From Neodontobutis hainanensis (taxonomy: Eukaryota > Chordata > Actinopteri > Gobiiformes > Odontobutidae): a stretch of 64,000 bases of DNA. The notes beneath the pieces were generated by a model. That model saw only the letters and a list, made by a program, of their open reading frames with translations, made no database searches and was not told where the DNA came from. The translations under genes were made by a program, and so were the position numbers. Location: assembly GCA_024349245.1 (NCBI GenBank), contig JALDNG010000005.1, positions 19,038,501 to 19,102,500 on the forward strand, written 5' to 3'. Of the stretch, positions 12,960 through 24,989 are shown in pieces. The stretch's first letter is position 1. Each line of letters opens with the position of its first letter.

Positions 12960-13275
12960 TGACAAACCTGACAAACTCCATTTAGCTGGCAGGGTAAACA
13001 GAGCAGCGGGCCACGCGGTGCGGAGTGAAGCCGAGCGGAGAGCTGAGCGGCGAGAGGCAGCGAGACGGAGGGAGGGAGGGAGAGAGGGAGAGGTGGAGCT
13101 GTGGAGCGGCAGGCGGAGGACGAGAGGCTGGGCTCCGGACTAGCGCTGCTCTGGTGTGCTGTGCGGGGCTGTGCTGTGAGTCTTCCTCGGGATACAGACA
13201 GATTGCAAGGTTGCTCGGCGGCTGACAAGATACAAAACTATCCAATCAACCACGCCCTTCTCCACCAATCACAAG
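12960..13275 (-). promoter_or_regulatory. foxp1: CpG-rich candidate internal promoter of foxp1
   Basis: I count about 19 CpG in roughly 230 bases (13000..13230), far above the surrounding intron. Reading the minus strand, two reversed CCAAT boxes (plus-strand CCAAT at 13265..13269 and 13242..13246) and a GGGCGTG GC/KLF box (13251..13257) lie just upstream of a CT-rich, CpG-rich stretch resembling a 5' untranslated exon. A possible but weak donor, TTGTCAG before GTTTGT, sits at 12968/12967. This order suits a minus-strand promoter that would splice into exon B at 4471. FOXP1 is known in mammals to use alternative promoters giving N-terminally shortened forms. The use of this site in fish is my inference; a bidirectional enhancer or unrelated CpG island is equally possible. 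Confidence 0.42.
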
Positions 13276-13370
13276 CAGCCTTCTAAACATAATCAATTCA
13301 AATGGGGCCTGACAATAGGAGCCACAGGCCGGTCTGCAGGTGAAACTGGGGCTTTGTGTGGGGCCCCTTT

Positions 13371-13372
<2 letters not shown>

Positions 13373-13448
<76 letters not shown>
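13373..13448. repeat. (AC)n microsatellite, about 38 units
   Basis: Uninterrupted AC dinucleotides, immediately beside the CpG-rich block. Likely polymorphic. Confidence 0.97.
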
Positions 13449-13450
<2 letters not shown>

Positions 13451-15564
13451 CGGCCCTTTGACCCTTGCTGGGTCTCCGGCAGTGCCTTTGAAACAATGGG
13501 AGCCTAAAGAAAAGAGGCCCTTTAATTAAACAGCAGATAAGTAAACACAGCTATCCAGCGGAAAGAAAGAAAATTGGCCTTTATTGTTCTGTTAAATGAG
13601 ATTGTTTACAGTGGCAGCACAAAGACACAACTAATTTCACATGCTGAAAACAACAAACGTACAAGCAGTCCCAGGTCTTAGTTCAAATTCTCTTCCTCCA
13701 GCTCAGACAATACAGCCTGTCTTTTATCATCTATTTATGAGAACATTCTGTAATATTTTCTTTTCCCTTCAATGCTAATGTTAGCACAAACAACAGCACG
13801 CAATGAGCAGCAATGAGCGCAGACAAACTGTGTTGCAACGGTGTAATGTTTGAAGACTCAACTACAGAACTGCAACTTTTACTCACTTTGAAAAACACAG
13901 GAGTCCTACTGTTTGGTCTGAGATGAGCTCAAACCACTTCCATTAAAAGAGAACATTACAGCAGCTACAAGGCAATCCATCCAAGTCCATCCCAATGAGA
14001 GCAATTAGCTGTCATGATATCATCCCACTCTTTAACACCCTTGTGCACTCGGGGAGACGTCCAGAGGTAGGAAACAGGACCCTGCCCCCTACTGGAGAGT
14101 TGACTGAACTCACAGAGCAGCACCAGACAATTTTTTATTTTTTTTCAAAACTCTTGTCAACATCATTAATAAAAGAGGTGCTATTGTTATAAATGGAATT
14201 AAAATGCAAAATAAATAAATAAAAGCTTTTGAAACCCGAATGGGCAATGATTAAGTAAGTGACAACAACTATACTCATTTCAAAAATCACACATATTTAG
14301 ATGTACAAATTTGCTTCTTTAACATGAAATAATTTAGATTCAAGACTACTATTAAATTGCTGAAATGCACCTGAATGAAGAAATTGTGTAATAATTAGAT
14401 AAAACAAAAGAAAACAGAAGAGAAGAGAATTTATTTTTAAAAGGTTATATTTGTTAGAAAAAAAAAAATGAAACCCAGCCATCACCAGCAGGGGGAGTAA
14501 ACAAAGTTTAATGGGGAAAGAAAGCTCCATGAAAGCATCAGTACAAGAAGGAGCACTGGCTCAATGCAAAAAACAAAACAAAACAGTAAAGTTGGTCTGG
14601 GTTTTCCATCATTTCAGTGACAATCCATGCTATTTTTTTTAGAACACTGCAACAATAAAAGCATAAAATAAATCTATTTTGAATGAGTAGTAGTTATGTT
14701 TGAGCACTTCTGTACTTAAAAAAAATAAAAAAATAATAATATGCAACCCTAGTTTCACTTTATTCAAAACACATCCATTTCTTTGCCAATTCACTCACGA
14801 TATTGTATATTACATACAGTCCCTTTAAAGACCCAAACTGGTCATTTTAGTTTCACATAAATGAGCCCTTTTGGAACTACACTCAAACATAAATCAACAT
14901 ACAGTGTCAAGTGGACTAATTAAAAGACATTTAAAGGTATAATATGCAAATATTTCAGTGAAATGCAAACAACAGTAACAGAGGAAAACTGTAAATCGGA
15001 TGTCCTTTAATACTATATGCAATATATATGTATTTTACAATCTTACTCTTTTGTTTACATGGTTTTTGATTGTGTAGCAGCCAATCAGGAGAGGTTTCTG
15101 ACAGGAGTCTAGAGTTTATTCAAAGCCCAAATAAAGTAGGATTTGACTCCGAGGCACGCAGAGTCACGTTTGTTTTCTGGACAGTGGCTGAGGAATACTA
15201 CATGTGTTGCCTTTAAAGTATTAGCCGCAAGTCATGATGCAAGATTAGCACCTCACTTGGCTAATTATCATGACAATAAACACAAAGTCGAATGAATGAG
15301 GGAGTTTTAAAACACAAATTGTATCAACGGCTATGAAAGCCTTGGCTAAGGATAAAGGAATGTTCACGAGACAGCTTCCAGTCTACAAACACACGGCTCA
15401 AATAAACACAGCGCCTGCATAACAAGCCACTGCTCTCATCTGCTAATAACTAACAATGAGTTTCACTAAGCTGGCCTGACCTATATAAATTATTGACGGG
15501 GGCACCTCGAGCGTCCAAAGTGACAATGCCAATACATATTATGGTGAATGATTAAGTAGAAGGA

Positions 15565-15596
15565 AAAGATATATATATATTTTTTATATATATGTA
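15565..15596. repeat. Short (TA)n with T run
   Basis: ATATATATAT, a T run and TATATATAT form a small low-complexity near-palindrome. Confidence 0.7.
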
Positions 15597-15879
15597 AGGA
15601 TGTATAGCTTACACAAAAAGACAGTGATTGTGCTTGTCAAACACGAGTGGTTTGGGCCACACTCGTCTCCCCCTCGGCTGGCGCTTTCCCAGGGGTGGCA
15701 TGTCGGCGTATTCTCAATAAAACACCTTCTTAGCAGTAATAGGCCACTGTTCTCATTTCAACGCTCCCAAAGGCCTCATGATAAATTTAGCAGACAAACA
15801 GTTCAAGCTCCTCTTCTCACAGACTGCCGTTCTAATCCATAGTCTGCACTATGTAAAATAATTACACATATGTCCATGC

Positions 15880-15916
15880 CACACACACACACAGACACAC
15901 ACACAGACACAGACAC

Positions 15917-15951
<35 letters not shown>

Positions 15952-15960
15952 CACACAAAC
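15880..15960. repeat. Interrupted (CA)n microsatellite
   Basis: CA units broken by several GACA and AACA interruptions, indicating an older tract than the one at 13.4 kb. Confidence 0.95.
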
Positions 15961-16671
15961 GATATAGATTTTTTTTTGGAGCAAAGAAAAACATCAATAT
16001 CCATGAGCCTTGAACCGGCGTCCCCTGTGATAGTTTACAGAAAGCACTGAGCGATTGTGTTCATGACAGAGTGGATGACATTATAAAATACTCCCATTTC
16101 CTGCTTGACTTACAGTGAAAGTATGAGTTAACGTCTGGTCTGGGCTGTGCTCTGCTCTGCTCCGCTCAGCTCTGACTCAAGATAAAGTCTCGGCTCCAAT
16201 TACAAAAGCACCACCAAAACACTAAACAGAGTTGCTACTTTTACAGTGCTGTGTGAAAAAGCACCATCGCTTAAAAAAAATCTAAAAAGTGCAACACTAA
16301 TATTGTTAACTAACACTCATGTTTGTTGCTGTTACACGTCTGTCTTATATTCAGCAGAGGAATAGTTTTGTCTTCAAGTTGTCCCATATAAATAATTTAT
16401 TTATAATAAAAACTTAACGCAAAAATAACTAAATTCATTTATCTCAAGCAACCAAGCAAAAAAATAAAAAAAATTAACGTAAGCACTAACTCAAGTTTGT
16501 TTATGAAATGTTTTATTCATTGAATGTTGAAAAACTCTTAAATGCACAGAAATTATGAAAAACAGACCAACTGTTGGCAAATAATAGTGATTGAAAATGA
16601 TAGTTTGAGTTTGTGTTTAAATGGCTGGCTGGTTTTGTTCACTGATTTCTGTTTAATGCCCTTAAATGGTA

Positions 16672-16708
16672 AAATAAATAAATAAAAAATAAAAAATAAA
16701 TAAATACA
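16672..16708. repeat. (TAAA)n-type low-complexity tract
   Basis: Repeated AAATA/AAAAAT units. Confidence 0.8.
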
Positions 16709-17895
16709 GTATTAGTTAGCAAAAAAAACAAAAGTTTCTGTTAGAATGTTTATTAATTTCTGTACTGACTTGTTTCATGCACTGTAAGCAAATACATTTG
16801 TGTTTGAAGCTGGTTTTGTTCACTAACCACCTTTTTGAGCAGTGAAAACATTAAAATGGCCCAAAACTGGGCAACAAGGAGGCACTGACTTTAACTGTAG
16901 TCATAAGATTATAATGGAAATGAATTGCAATGTTGTCATTTTGGTATAATTATTAGAATTCTCTGGGATTTTTTTTTTAACTCCCACTTTCTGTGACAGG
17001 AAAAATGAACTATATTCCAGGATTTCAAGGCTAAACAGTAAAGTCTGTAAATAATCTGCCCTAGCATCCTAACTGAAGCTACTCCAAGAAAAAGTGAGGG
17101 AAACTCCTAAAGTGTGCTCATTGCTTTTCCTGTAAGGGCTGGTGACCCGGACCATTGTCACAAGAAAACAAACAGTCTCTGTTTCCCTGTGGGTAAACTA
17201 AATCATTGTTTACCGATGTACAGAGTCAGCGGGGCAGGTGTGGACCTATATAACAGCTGCTCTATATAATATCACCACAGCAACTAAAATACTCCTACAC
17301 CAACGAGAGTGCAACCCATAATGTATGCTATTACTATGTTTTTACAGCAGAGGTTCCCAAAGAGTGTGTCGCTGTAGGTTTTATTTAGGTCAGCACCATA
17401 CTTACACTATTTCAAAAACAAGAAGCATTACTCATGTGTATTTAATAATAATTAGCTGCTTTACCAATATAAAATATCAGAGTTTTGCACACACTTGAGT
17501 GTGAATGAGTTCATCTAAGCAGAACATGTGAGACTGAATCCTTTTTATTACTGACTATAAACAAGCATTTGGACCTAAGATAATAAGACAGTGTGCCACC
17601 CTTGATTACTGAATATAATTTAATTAAGACATATTTTAAAGACCAGGGGTATTGGGGCGTGAGTAAAAGAAGAGTTCTTTGTTTATCATTTCATTTTGCT
17701 GTGAAAACTATTATGTGATTCTTAAGTCTTTATTGATATTCAGCTTCCAAGGGTATAAAAATTAGCCAGCCATTTATTATTTTTGATAATTAAACATAGC
17801 ATTCCATAAAAACAACCCCATTTTAATTACTATTCAATGGAAATAGCTTTGAATGGAAGGTGTCCTACACCTATTTCACCTTACAATGAAAAATG

Positions 17896-18240
17896 TAGCC
17901 TGGTTCTACCAGACTCTCGTACATTTCATTTGTACAGAGAGTCTGGCCTCGCTCCATTGACAAGCGTTTACTTCCTTGTATGCGGGAACTCTGTTGAAGT
18001 TTAAAACTATTGGATCTGCCCAGAGTCACTCAGGATCTGCCATAGCCAATCGCTAACGTGTGGTCGTGACGTATGTCATGCGCCGAAACCGACCGGAAAC
18101 AACAAGTCACTCCCTCTGTTCGCTGATTGGTCCTACAAAAAATTGATTTCTGGAAACCTAAGAATATACAGCGGTCCCAGACTAAGTACTAAAGCGAAAT
18201 GAAATTGAGCGGAAGTACGTAGGAGGGCGGAGCCAGGCTA
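17896..18240. mobile_element. 345-base MITE with inverted termini and 9-base target duplication
   Basis: The left end reads TAGCCTGGTTCTACCAGACT and the right end, reverse-complemented, reads TAGCCTGGCTCCGCCCTCCT, giving a short terminal inverted repeat of about 10 to 12 bases. The nine bases TGAAAAATG occur directly before (17887..17895) and directly after (18241..18249) the element, a perfect target-site duplication. A second inner inverted pair, CAGACTCTC near 17911 and GAGAGTCTGG near 17937, forms a small hairpin. There is no coding capacity, so it is a non-autonomous DNA transposon. An 8 to 9 base duplication suits hAT, Mutator-like or Merlin-like donors; I cannot choose among them. Confidence 0.85.
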
Positions 18241-20700
18241 TGAAAAATGGGCAGGCTGGTGTAAATGTTTGTTATCACTTTTAACTCAAGAGCAGTTTGG
18301 TGTGACATGAATACCTTAGTTCTTTCATATTTGTAATTTAACATTATTTGTAATTTAACATTACAGCATAAAAATATTGCATGATCTGGACTCTTAATGA
18401 TGTCAGGTCCGTTCAAAAGGACTTATCAGAATCAGGTGGTTTGCGGTTTGATCAGACACAAATGGTCTGTCACCTTTAGGGATCGCTAACATGTCATTAG
18501 TGTCACTTCTGCAACACAAAATTACAGAGGTGGCTTGCCAAGTGAAATAAACACAGCATGCCTGTTAACGTGATGCCAACTGCTAAACTCAACCACAAGA
18601 AATTTAGGTCTTGCAGGGTAGCCTTGCAACATATTAGAAAGTGTCAACTAAAGAACATTTGAGGCCCTTTTCAGTTTTTGTTAACTGTATGATATGATTC
18701 ACAACAAGTCCAAACCAACGCATTTATCACCTGCCACAGAGGGAAGCGAGAGCGGTTCAAACTGGAGTCACTGTGTTGCTCCAGGTGTATTAGAAATGGG
18801 TTTGGTTATTTACTTTTAATTTCACAAACGCAGTGTTTAGTCAGCACATGTGAACCAAAAATATTTCCTGAGGTTATGTGCCAGTCGCTGTATAATAGAG
18901 CTTGTGTTCTAGCGTGTACCGTCAAGTGTGGTTTTCACTTAGTCAAAACAAGAACAATTGGGTTTGAGAAGCTTCGGATTGGGTGGGTGGGGGAATTTCT
19001 GTTTGTCTTGTTTGGTTGTTGATTCATCACTGATTTGAATATAACAATGCATAGAAAGTCATCACGTACAAAGCAACAACAGCTTCTGTGTAGGTTGTGA
19101 GAGATAAAAATAACCGGTACTACTCAAAGCTAGAACTTTATGTGCTAATTATAAGATACTATTAAAATGCCGACATAATTGTTCTGATGTTCACTTTGTG
19201 TGTGTTTTTTCCTGATGAACCCTTCATTTGTGTAGCCTTCCAAAACTTACAAATGTCACACCTATTTGTCAAATGATAAAATAAGCGGTTTAACAGCATT
19301 TACATGGCTAATACTTGGAATTGTTTGGACTATTATTGTAATGTAATTCTGGTTATCACTCATTAATATCTAGCTCAGTGTCAAACTACACCATGACAAT
19401 TTACTATGTTGAATAATAGGCTCTTTGAAACAAATGGTTGTTTTTAAGCAGTCTTTTATTGTGACCAGTCCAAGATGAACCAGTGCTGTCTTGGGACGCA
19501 ACAATACATCCACTTTGCGGTTCAATACGTACCTCAGTTTTTTGCTTTGTTTTTTATTCTGTTTGGTTCAGTAGAATTTATGGGGCCATAATTAAATAAT
19601 TTCATTTTATTATTACTAATAAAGCATCTAATACAAAAAGTGCTTATAGAAAAACTTGGAGAAATGTGTGTTAACATTTGAAGTAAAATTGATGCCTGTA
19701 AACATGAATTGAATGCTGTGTGCAACAGTACTTTAAAGTAGCCTATATAATATTCAGCTATTCCTGTGTATTGAGGTTCTTGTGTGAAAACAAGCTTTTC
19801 AACATTCTCTGCATTAAGATGAGAGTGGGTTGCACTTACACTTACTTATATAAATACAATTTTGTTTAAGCTTAAAAAAGGCATAGGCATAACATTTATA
19901 AGCAAACATTTATTTGAGAACCTGCTATAATTCACAAAGGACCAGATTTAAAACAGACTTTTGATCAAACCTCAATCATTTATCAGCTGATGTACTTGTT
20001 ATGACATAATTAATGTCTTAGACAGAGATGATTTAGAGCAAGGAGCAGTGCTACAATCAAAATTTTGACACTTTGCTAAAAGGATTATCTCTTTAACTTT
20101 CTGCAAGTAAAGGGCATCCTCAGAGGCAGCTCTTGCTAACTCCACTCAGAAGGTTAACCCAGTGTTTACAGCAGAACATTACAGCACAAGTTGGTTTCAC
20201 TTTCACCGTGGAGCCCCATAACGCAGCAGACTTGAGTAGGGCACGTTCATTTGGAGCCCAAGATGCCGCTGGGCAGCTAGATATTAGTTCAATCAAGTGG
20301 ATGCTAGTCATGGCAAGGGGCAGGCTTTGCCAAGGCAGCCACACCGCCTAAACCGTAAAGCACTAGGGGAAACACCGGCGTTCATATTGTTTAACCGTCA
20401 TCAACCCATAGAGAGTTGTGATTGGTTGATCACTCACAGAGGCGTTCTAGTCCCAAATAATTTAAAGCCACGCACACATACACAGCCAACTGAAGAGAAA
20501 TATACTGCATAAAAAGATGGGGACTATTAATTTTACACATTACCAAACAAACCAGAATTTACTAATGCATTTTGAACCGTGACGGGCGTACCGAAGTGGT
20601 CCTGTCTTTAGAGGAGGTTAATAATAGCTCAGACAGCTCAGTGTTATGGGAGTTGATGAAAGTTAGGCAAGTGCATAGCAGTAAATACACAAAAATTGTA

Positions 20701-20721
20701 TATAATATACAGTATATTATA
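20701..20721. repeat. Short AT-only near-perfect palindrome
   Basis: TATAATATA, CAG, TATATTATA: nine-base arms around a three-base centre in an AT-rich stretch. Probably chance in low-complexity DNA. Confidence 0.6.
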
Positions 20722-20794
20722 CTGTATTTATATTGTATTGTTGACCTTCAAGCTTAAATGACACACAATTCCCAATAATGTACTCTTTCCAAAA

Positions 20795-20965
20795 AGTGGT
20801 AATGTAGTGGATAAAAATCTAAAGATAACATGATAATTGTGGGTAATTATGGTGGCAAATCAGACATGTGTACTTTAAATTACTAAGCACTTTCTCACAA
20901 AATGTTTTATTTATTTTTGGTTCTTATTTTTGGCTACTTGTCTTGTCTTTTTTCTGTCTCTGTTG
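20795..20965. repeat. Copy 1 of a diverged direct repeat
   Basis: Shares ordered blocks with 22849..23045: TGGT-ATGTAGTGGAT, AACATGATAATTGTG, GTAATT, GCAAAT-AG-CATGT and CTTGTCTTGTCTT. The spacing between blocks differs. It is an old local duplication or two insertions of one unnamed dispersed repeat. Confidence 0.6.
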
Positions 20966-20999
20966 GCTCTGCGTTGGCTCGTTTATTGATCTGACAAAT

Positions 21000-21095
21000 C
21001 TAGTGTTACGGTACCAAAATGTCAGTATTTGTTTTCAATACCAGTAAAAATCAACGGTTCTCTGTACCAATTTTGATACCAAAGCAAAACAGAAA
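21000..21095. repeat. Repeat-like ACGGTACC / GATACC segment
   Basis: GTTACGGTACCAAAATG and TTTTGATACCAAAGCAAAAC resemble a dispersed fish repeat, possibly a hAT-type fragment. I cannot name it. Confidence 0.35.
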
Positions 21096-21227
21096 AACAC
21101 AATAATTAAACAACACACTATTCTTAAGTAAAACAAAAATGTATAAAAAATTATTCATACTTTACATGTATTACCTATTTAAAAAGTTTTCCCACAAATA
21201 ATAGAAATTTAAAAAAAAACTATAAAA

Positions 21228-21470
21228 AAGTAATGTTTTTTTTATTATTTAACCTTTCTTTAACCAGGGAAGTCCCACTGAGATTACAAATCTCTTTTGC
21301 AAGTGAGTCCTGGCCCCATGTGTGTTTGGGGGGGACTGTTGTACATGTCTTTGGTGGTAGGGGAAACCGGAGTACCCGGAGGAAACCTACGCAGACACAG
21401 GAAGAACATGCAAACTCCACACAGAAAGGCTCTGTCCTGGATGGGGTTCGAACCCAGGCCGCCATGTTAA
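21228..21470. repeat. Dispersed teleost interspersed repeat
   Basis: Two adjoining segments are typical of fish interspersed repeats: TTTAACCAGGGAAGTCCC...GAGATTACAAATCTCTTTTGC and GGAAACCGGAGTACCCGGAGG...GAACATGCAAACTCCACAC...GGGTTCGAACCCAGG. I recognise the strings as widespread in fish genomes but not the family name. The open frames across it are artefacts. Confidence 0.75.
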
Positions 21471-22649
21471 TGAATGGTTTTGTAATGTAGAGTGTTACTA
21501 AATTATACAGGAGAAAAAATGTGTTTACTTTTAATCTTGCTAAAGTTATTAAAATGAATCATATGAGGGGGTAATAATAATAATAATAATATAGAAATCC
21601 ATTTTAAAAGGGGCTAGTGAGTGCTGTTAATTCTATTGTGACTCAGAGCCATCTTTTCTACACTTATCACTAAAGCCCGCATGAATCACTCTCAACAACG
21701 CACACATATGTGAGTGTATCTGGGAGTATGACAGGATCACTGCTCGAAGGGAAACAGCAGGCAACAAATGGAAAGTACGTCCCAAACATGGACAATTGGC
21801 TCCCGTGCAGCGTTGTGATGGAGTCACTTTGACAGTCGACATCCTGGGCTGAGACCGAGCTCTCAAAACAGCAACCCCCCCCTTCCACTTTATTCCCCCA
21901 AGTGCCTGCCTGACTGCATGGAACTAGGACAGATGACTTCATTCTGACAGGATTATCCCAAACCTGGTTCTAATCTATACAGTACACATAATACATTTTT
22001 ACAATATGACAAGGAAAACAGGCAGCCAAAGAGACGGGCCTGATCCGGGCCTTGTGTTGTGTTGATCATTCCTGACGCGTTGTATCACCACAAAGCAAAG
22101 CAGGCATCAAATCCAGATTTTATTACAGTGTCACCTTCAGACTTGAACAGCGTCTAAGGAATCAGGCACAAGTTAGTGCTGGAGACACTTTGAGAGAGTG
22201 ACATACTAGGTAAAATGGCAACACAACATCCGGGAGGAAAAAGTGGGATTTTTTTCACAAGTTATTCATCTTCTTTGTACTATAAAGTATCTTCCTGGAA
22301 TTAACAGATTGATTTAATTAATTAGGTGGGTAAAAACAAGACACCAGCTTAAAGGTTGTCACTGACTGGTGCTAAGTGGATGCAACTTTAGAAAAACTAG
22401 TGACCACAAGTCCAAAAAAGCTAAATTTAACAATGACCCATTCACCAAACAAGGTAAAATCCATCTATGCTACTAAGAAGATACCTCTAACAGACCATCT
22501 GTTAAAATTCCCTATGACACCTTTGATCACAGATACAGCACTAAACAGATTGTGTCTGCTGTTTAACTGAGACAATTCCTGCTGCAATTGCCTTGTATTT
22601 CGCACATTTGGACATTGCCTGCATTTTTATCCTTTTGTCTTTATTTGAC

Positions 22650-22735
22650 AGTAGGTCAACAGGAAACAGGGTGAAAGAGAGAGGGGAACAACACTGGGCA
22701 AATGACCCAAGCGAGACTTGAACCGGGCCTTCTAC
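22650..22735. repeat. Dispersed teleost repeat fragment
   Basis: GACAGTAGGTCAACAGGAAACAGG...GAGAGAGGGGAACAAC...GAGACTTGAACCGGGCC resembles a common fish repeat built of a GA-rich arm and a tRNA-B-box-like GAACCGGG end. Confidence 0.55.
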
Positions 22736-22848
22736 GTATTTGCGTATTTACAGCCCATTGCTTTTCAATATATGCTAACTTTCAGTAAATGAGACACTTA
22801 TTGTCTGGTATGACATCCCCTCCACAAAATATTCAGTGTATTTTCATT

Positions 22849-23045
22849 CAGTGGTGATGTAGTGGATGGAACTCCAAAGACAACATGATAATTGTGTGTA
22901 ATTTTGTCTGCAAATTAGCCATGTAAAAAAAAAAAAATACACAAAATTCCATACTTATTTTCTGTTTTTATTTTCACTGGCATATATCATAAGCCAACCT
23001 TAGGCACGGAAGTTGGCCGCTTGTCTTGTCTTATTCTTTTCTGTA
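22849..23045. repeat. Copy 2 of a diverged direct repeat
   Basis: Partner of 20795..20965, same orientation, about 2.05 kb away, with an inserted A run near 22926. Confidence 0.6.
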
Positions 23046-23376
23046 AAGGTGGCTAAGTCAGTCAGACTTTGCTTTGGTGAGACAAATTACCACAAAAAAG
23101 TGCCTAACATCAACTATTATACGTTTTTAAAGAATTGTAATTTTGAGAAGAACCTCTCCATAGGCTGCAAAATAACAAGGAGCTGTTATACCAGTGGGTG
23201 TTTGTGGTCTTCTACACATCTGCAGTGAATTGTCTCCTTTTTTGTGGTGAACAACCTGTAGAGATTTTACCGTTAATAGACTGGTTAATCTTGGCATGCT
23301 TAAGGAGCTGTTAAGTGAATCAATTAGAAACTGGCAACGCTTTGATTTGGTTGGAGTGTTTTGGGAGGCTGCCACT

Positions 23377-23377
<1 letters not shown>

Positions 23378-23410
<33 letters not shown>
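23378..23410. repeat. (CT)n microsatellite
   Basis: About 16 uninterrupted CT units. Confidence 0.96.
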
Positions 23411-23413
<3 letters not shown>

Positions 23414-23499
23414 CTCCATATTAACGCCTTTTTTCCCCCTCTTGCTCTTGTCAGCATCTCCTTTATTGTGAAATACTTTTAATATATTCGGACTATAAA

Positions 23500-24030
23500 G
23501 CAAATAGAAAGACGTTGCCGTCCAGATGTCCCCTGCGCAAAGAGAGTGCTTATCTCACAGCTGCTAAAGGAGGGCATTAATCCAGGCTTGGCTCACTGTC
23601 ACATTGCCAGTGGGTAACTACCTACCTACCAACCACGGCTGTAAAGCTTTGGGCCACTGGCCGAACGGGCTGCTGGGACCCCTCAAAAATGCTGCCTCAG
23701 TCGGCCCTGCAGGGTTGGCGCGACTCCAGCTGACAGGCTTTGGCCTAGTGCTCTAATGACTTACAGATTGGAGCGCTGTGGTATACATGTGTCAGAACAA
23801 TGCCATGGGCCTACTGCAAAAACAGTAGTAGTCCCTGTCCTGTCAGGCACAGACTTGGCCCCTGGATTGTGTCACCTCACGCTTCCCCCCAGCCGACCGC
23901 AAATGAAGGATGTGAATGGCAAAGGCTTAGAGGAGGGGCGCTCAAAGGGCTCTCAAGAACTTAAAAGGCTTTTATCCTGTAAACTGAAAAGACATTATCT
24001 TTTGACCTGGAGATGCCCTCTGTGGGGCGG
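23500..24030. promoter_or_regulatory. Candidate conserved noncoding element
   Basis: A 500-base GC-balanced unique block with palindrome-like TTGGGCCACTGGCCGAACGG and CATTAATCCAGGCTTGG (a bicoid-type TAATCC core). Its open plus frame (23756..24160) has no recognisable protein content. Confidence 0.33.
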
Positions 24031-24335
24031 TAGAATATGGTGTGAAAACAGTGAGAGGGAGGAAGAGAAGAAAGAAAACAAATATATGCACTCAGTGGTA
24101 ATAATAGATAAGACAAATGTCTGGTGGCATGGTTTTAAGTACTTATTGGCTGGGAAATAACAAGTCATAACCCTTTGACATAATGGACTTTCTTTATAAG
24201 ATTTAACAGGGACTATGTGGATAAATTAATCTATCTCCCAAATGTTGAACACAGGAGAAAAAAGTGAGAATACCATGAAATCTGATTCATACAAGAAGTT
24301 TTATGGTCAGGGGTTTGAAAAAGGATGTTGTACTG

Positions 24336-24451
24336 GAAGCAAGGTTAAGTGTCTTGCCCAAGTACACAACAACAGAGAGAGCGAGAATCAAACCGCCAAC
24401 CTTATTTCTACAGGACGACCGCTCTACCACCTGAGCCAATGCGCCCACAAG
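24336..24451 (-). mobile_element. tRNA-derived SINE
   Basis: On the minus strand the head reads ATTGGCTCAGGTGGTAGAGC (A box GGCTCAGGTGG), followed 30 to 40 bases later by GGTTTGATTCTCGC (B box), then the body motif ACTTGGGCAAGACACTTAACC seen in many fish tRNA SINEs. The RNA polymerase III promoter is recognisable. The 3' tail is short or lost, so this is probably a truncated copy. Confidence 0.8.
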
Positions 24452-24989
24452 TAGATAATTCTTATTCTAAGACCTGTCACACTTGGTAATAAGAATTGTG
24501 TTAAAAACATGTCTTAATGGGATATTGATTACTTTAAGATAAAAGATTTGTATCTCATGTAACTTATTTTGTACCCTCAAGTATAACTGAACTGAAAACT
24601 TTAAATCTTGAGCATATTTTTACTGCCCTCACTGTACATGCTTTCTCTGTAGTAGATCAGTCTGATATCCACTTTCTAATCCAAGCAGACACCCTCCAGA
24701 TAAAAGCAATGTGTCATTCAATGCGGGGGACCCATAGCTGGCTGCTGGCCATACCTCACACTGTAGCGGTAGCATGAATAATGGAGGCTGAATCTAAGGC
24801 CCAAAACTGAATGACAAAAAACTAAAGTGATGGCAGAGACACCATGTTGACACGACATGTTACCCCAGCTGAATGCCACATAATCCCCTGTAGGTGGGAG
24901 ACGCCTGCCTGGGTTCGGCTCCGACGCGGCGTCTTTAACCAGCCGTGTTTTTGTTGAACACCGCCACAAACCAGTCTCATTTGCCCCTC

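Noticed and set aside
12982..13245. Pro/Ser-rich minus frames and Arg/Gly-rich plus frames in the CpG block
   Set aside because: They arise from GC- and GA-rich composition. In the only frame I could join from the weak donor at 12968, an ATG nearby runs out of frame into exon B and stops quickly, so I do not propose a coding first exon.
23756..24160. A 134-codon plus frame
   Set aside because: No domain, no plausible splice sites in frame, and better explained as unique noncoding sequence.
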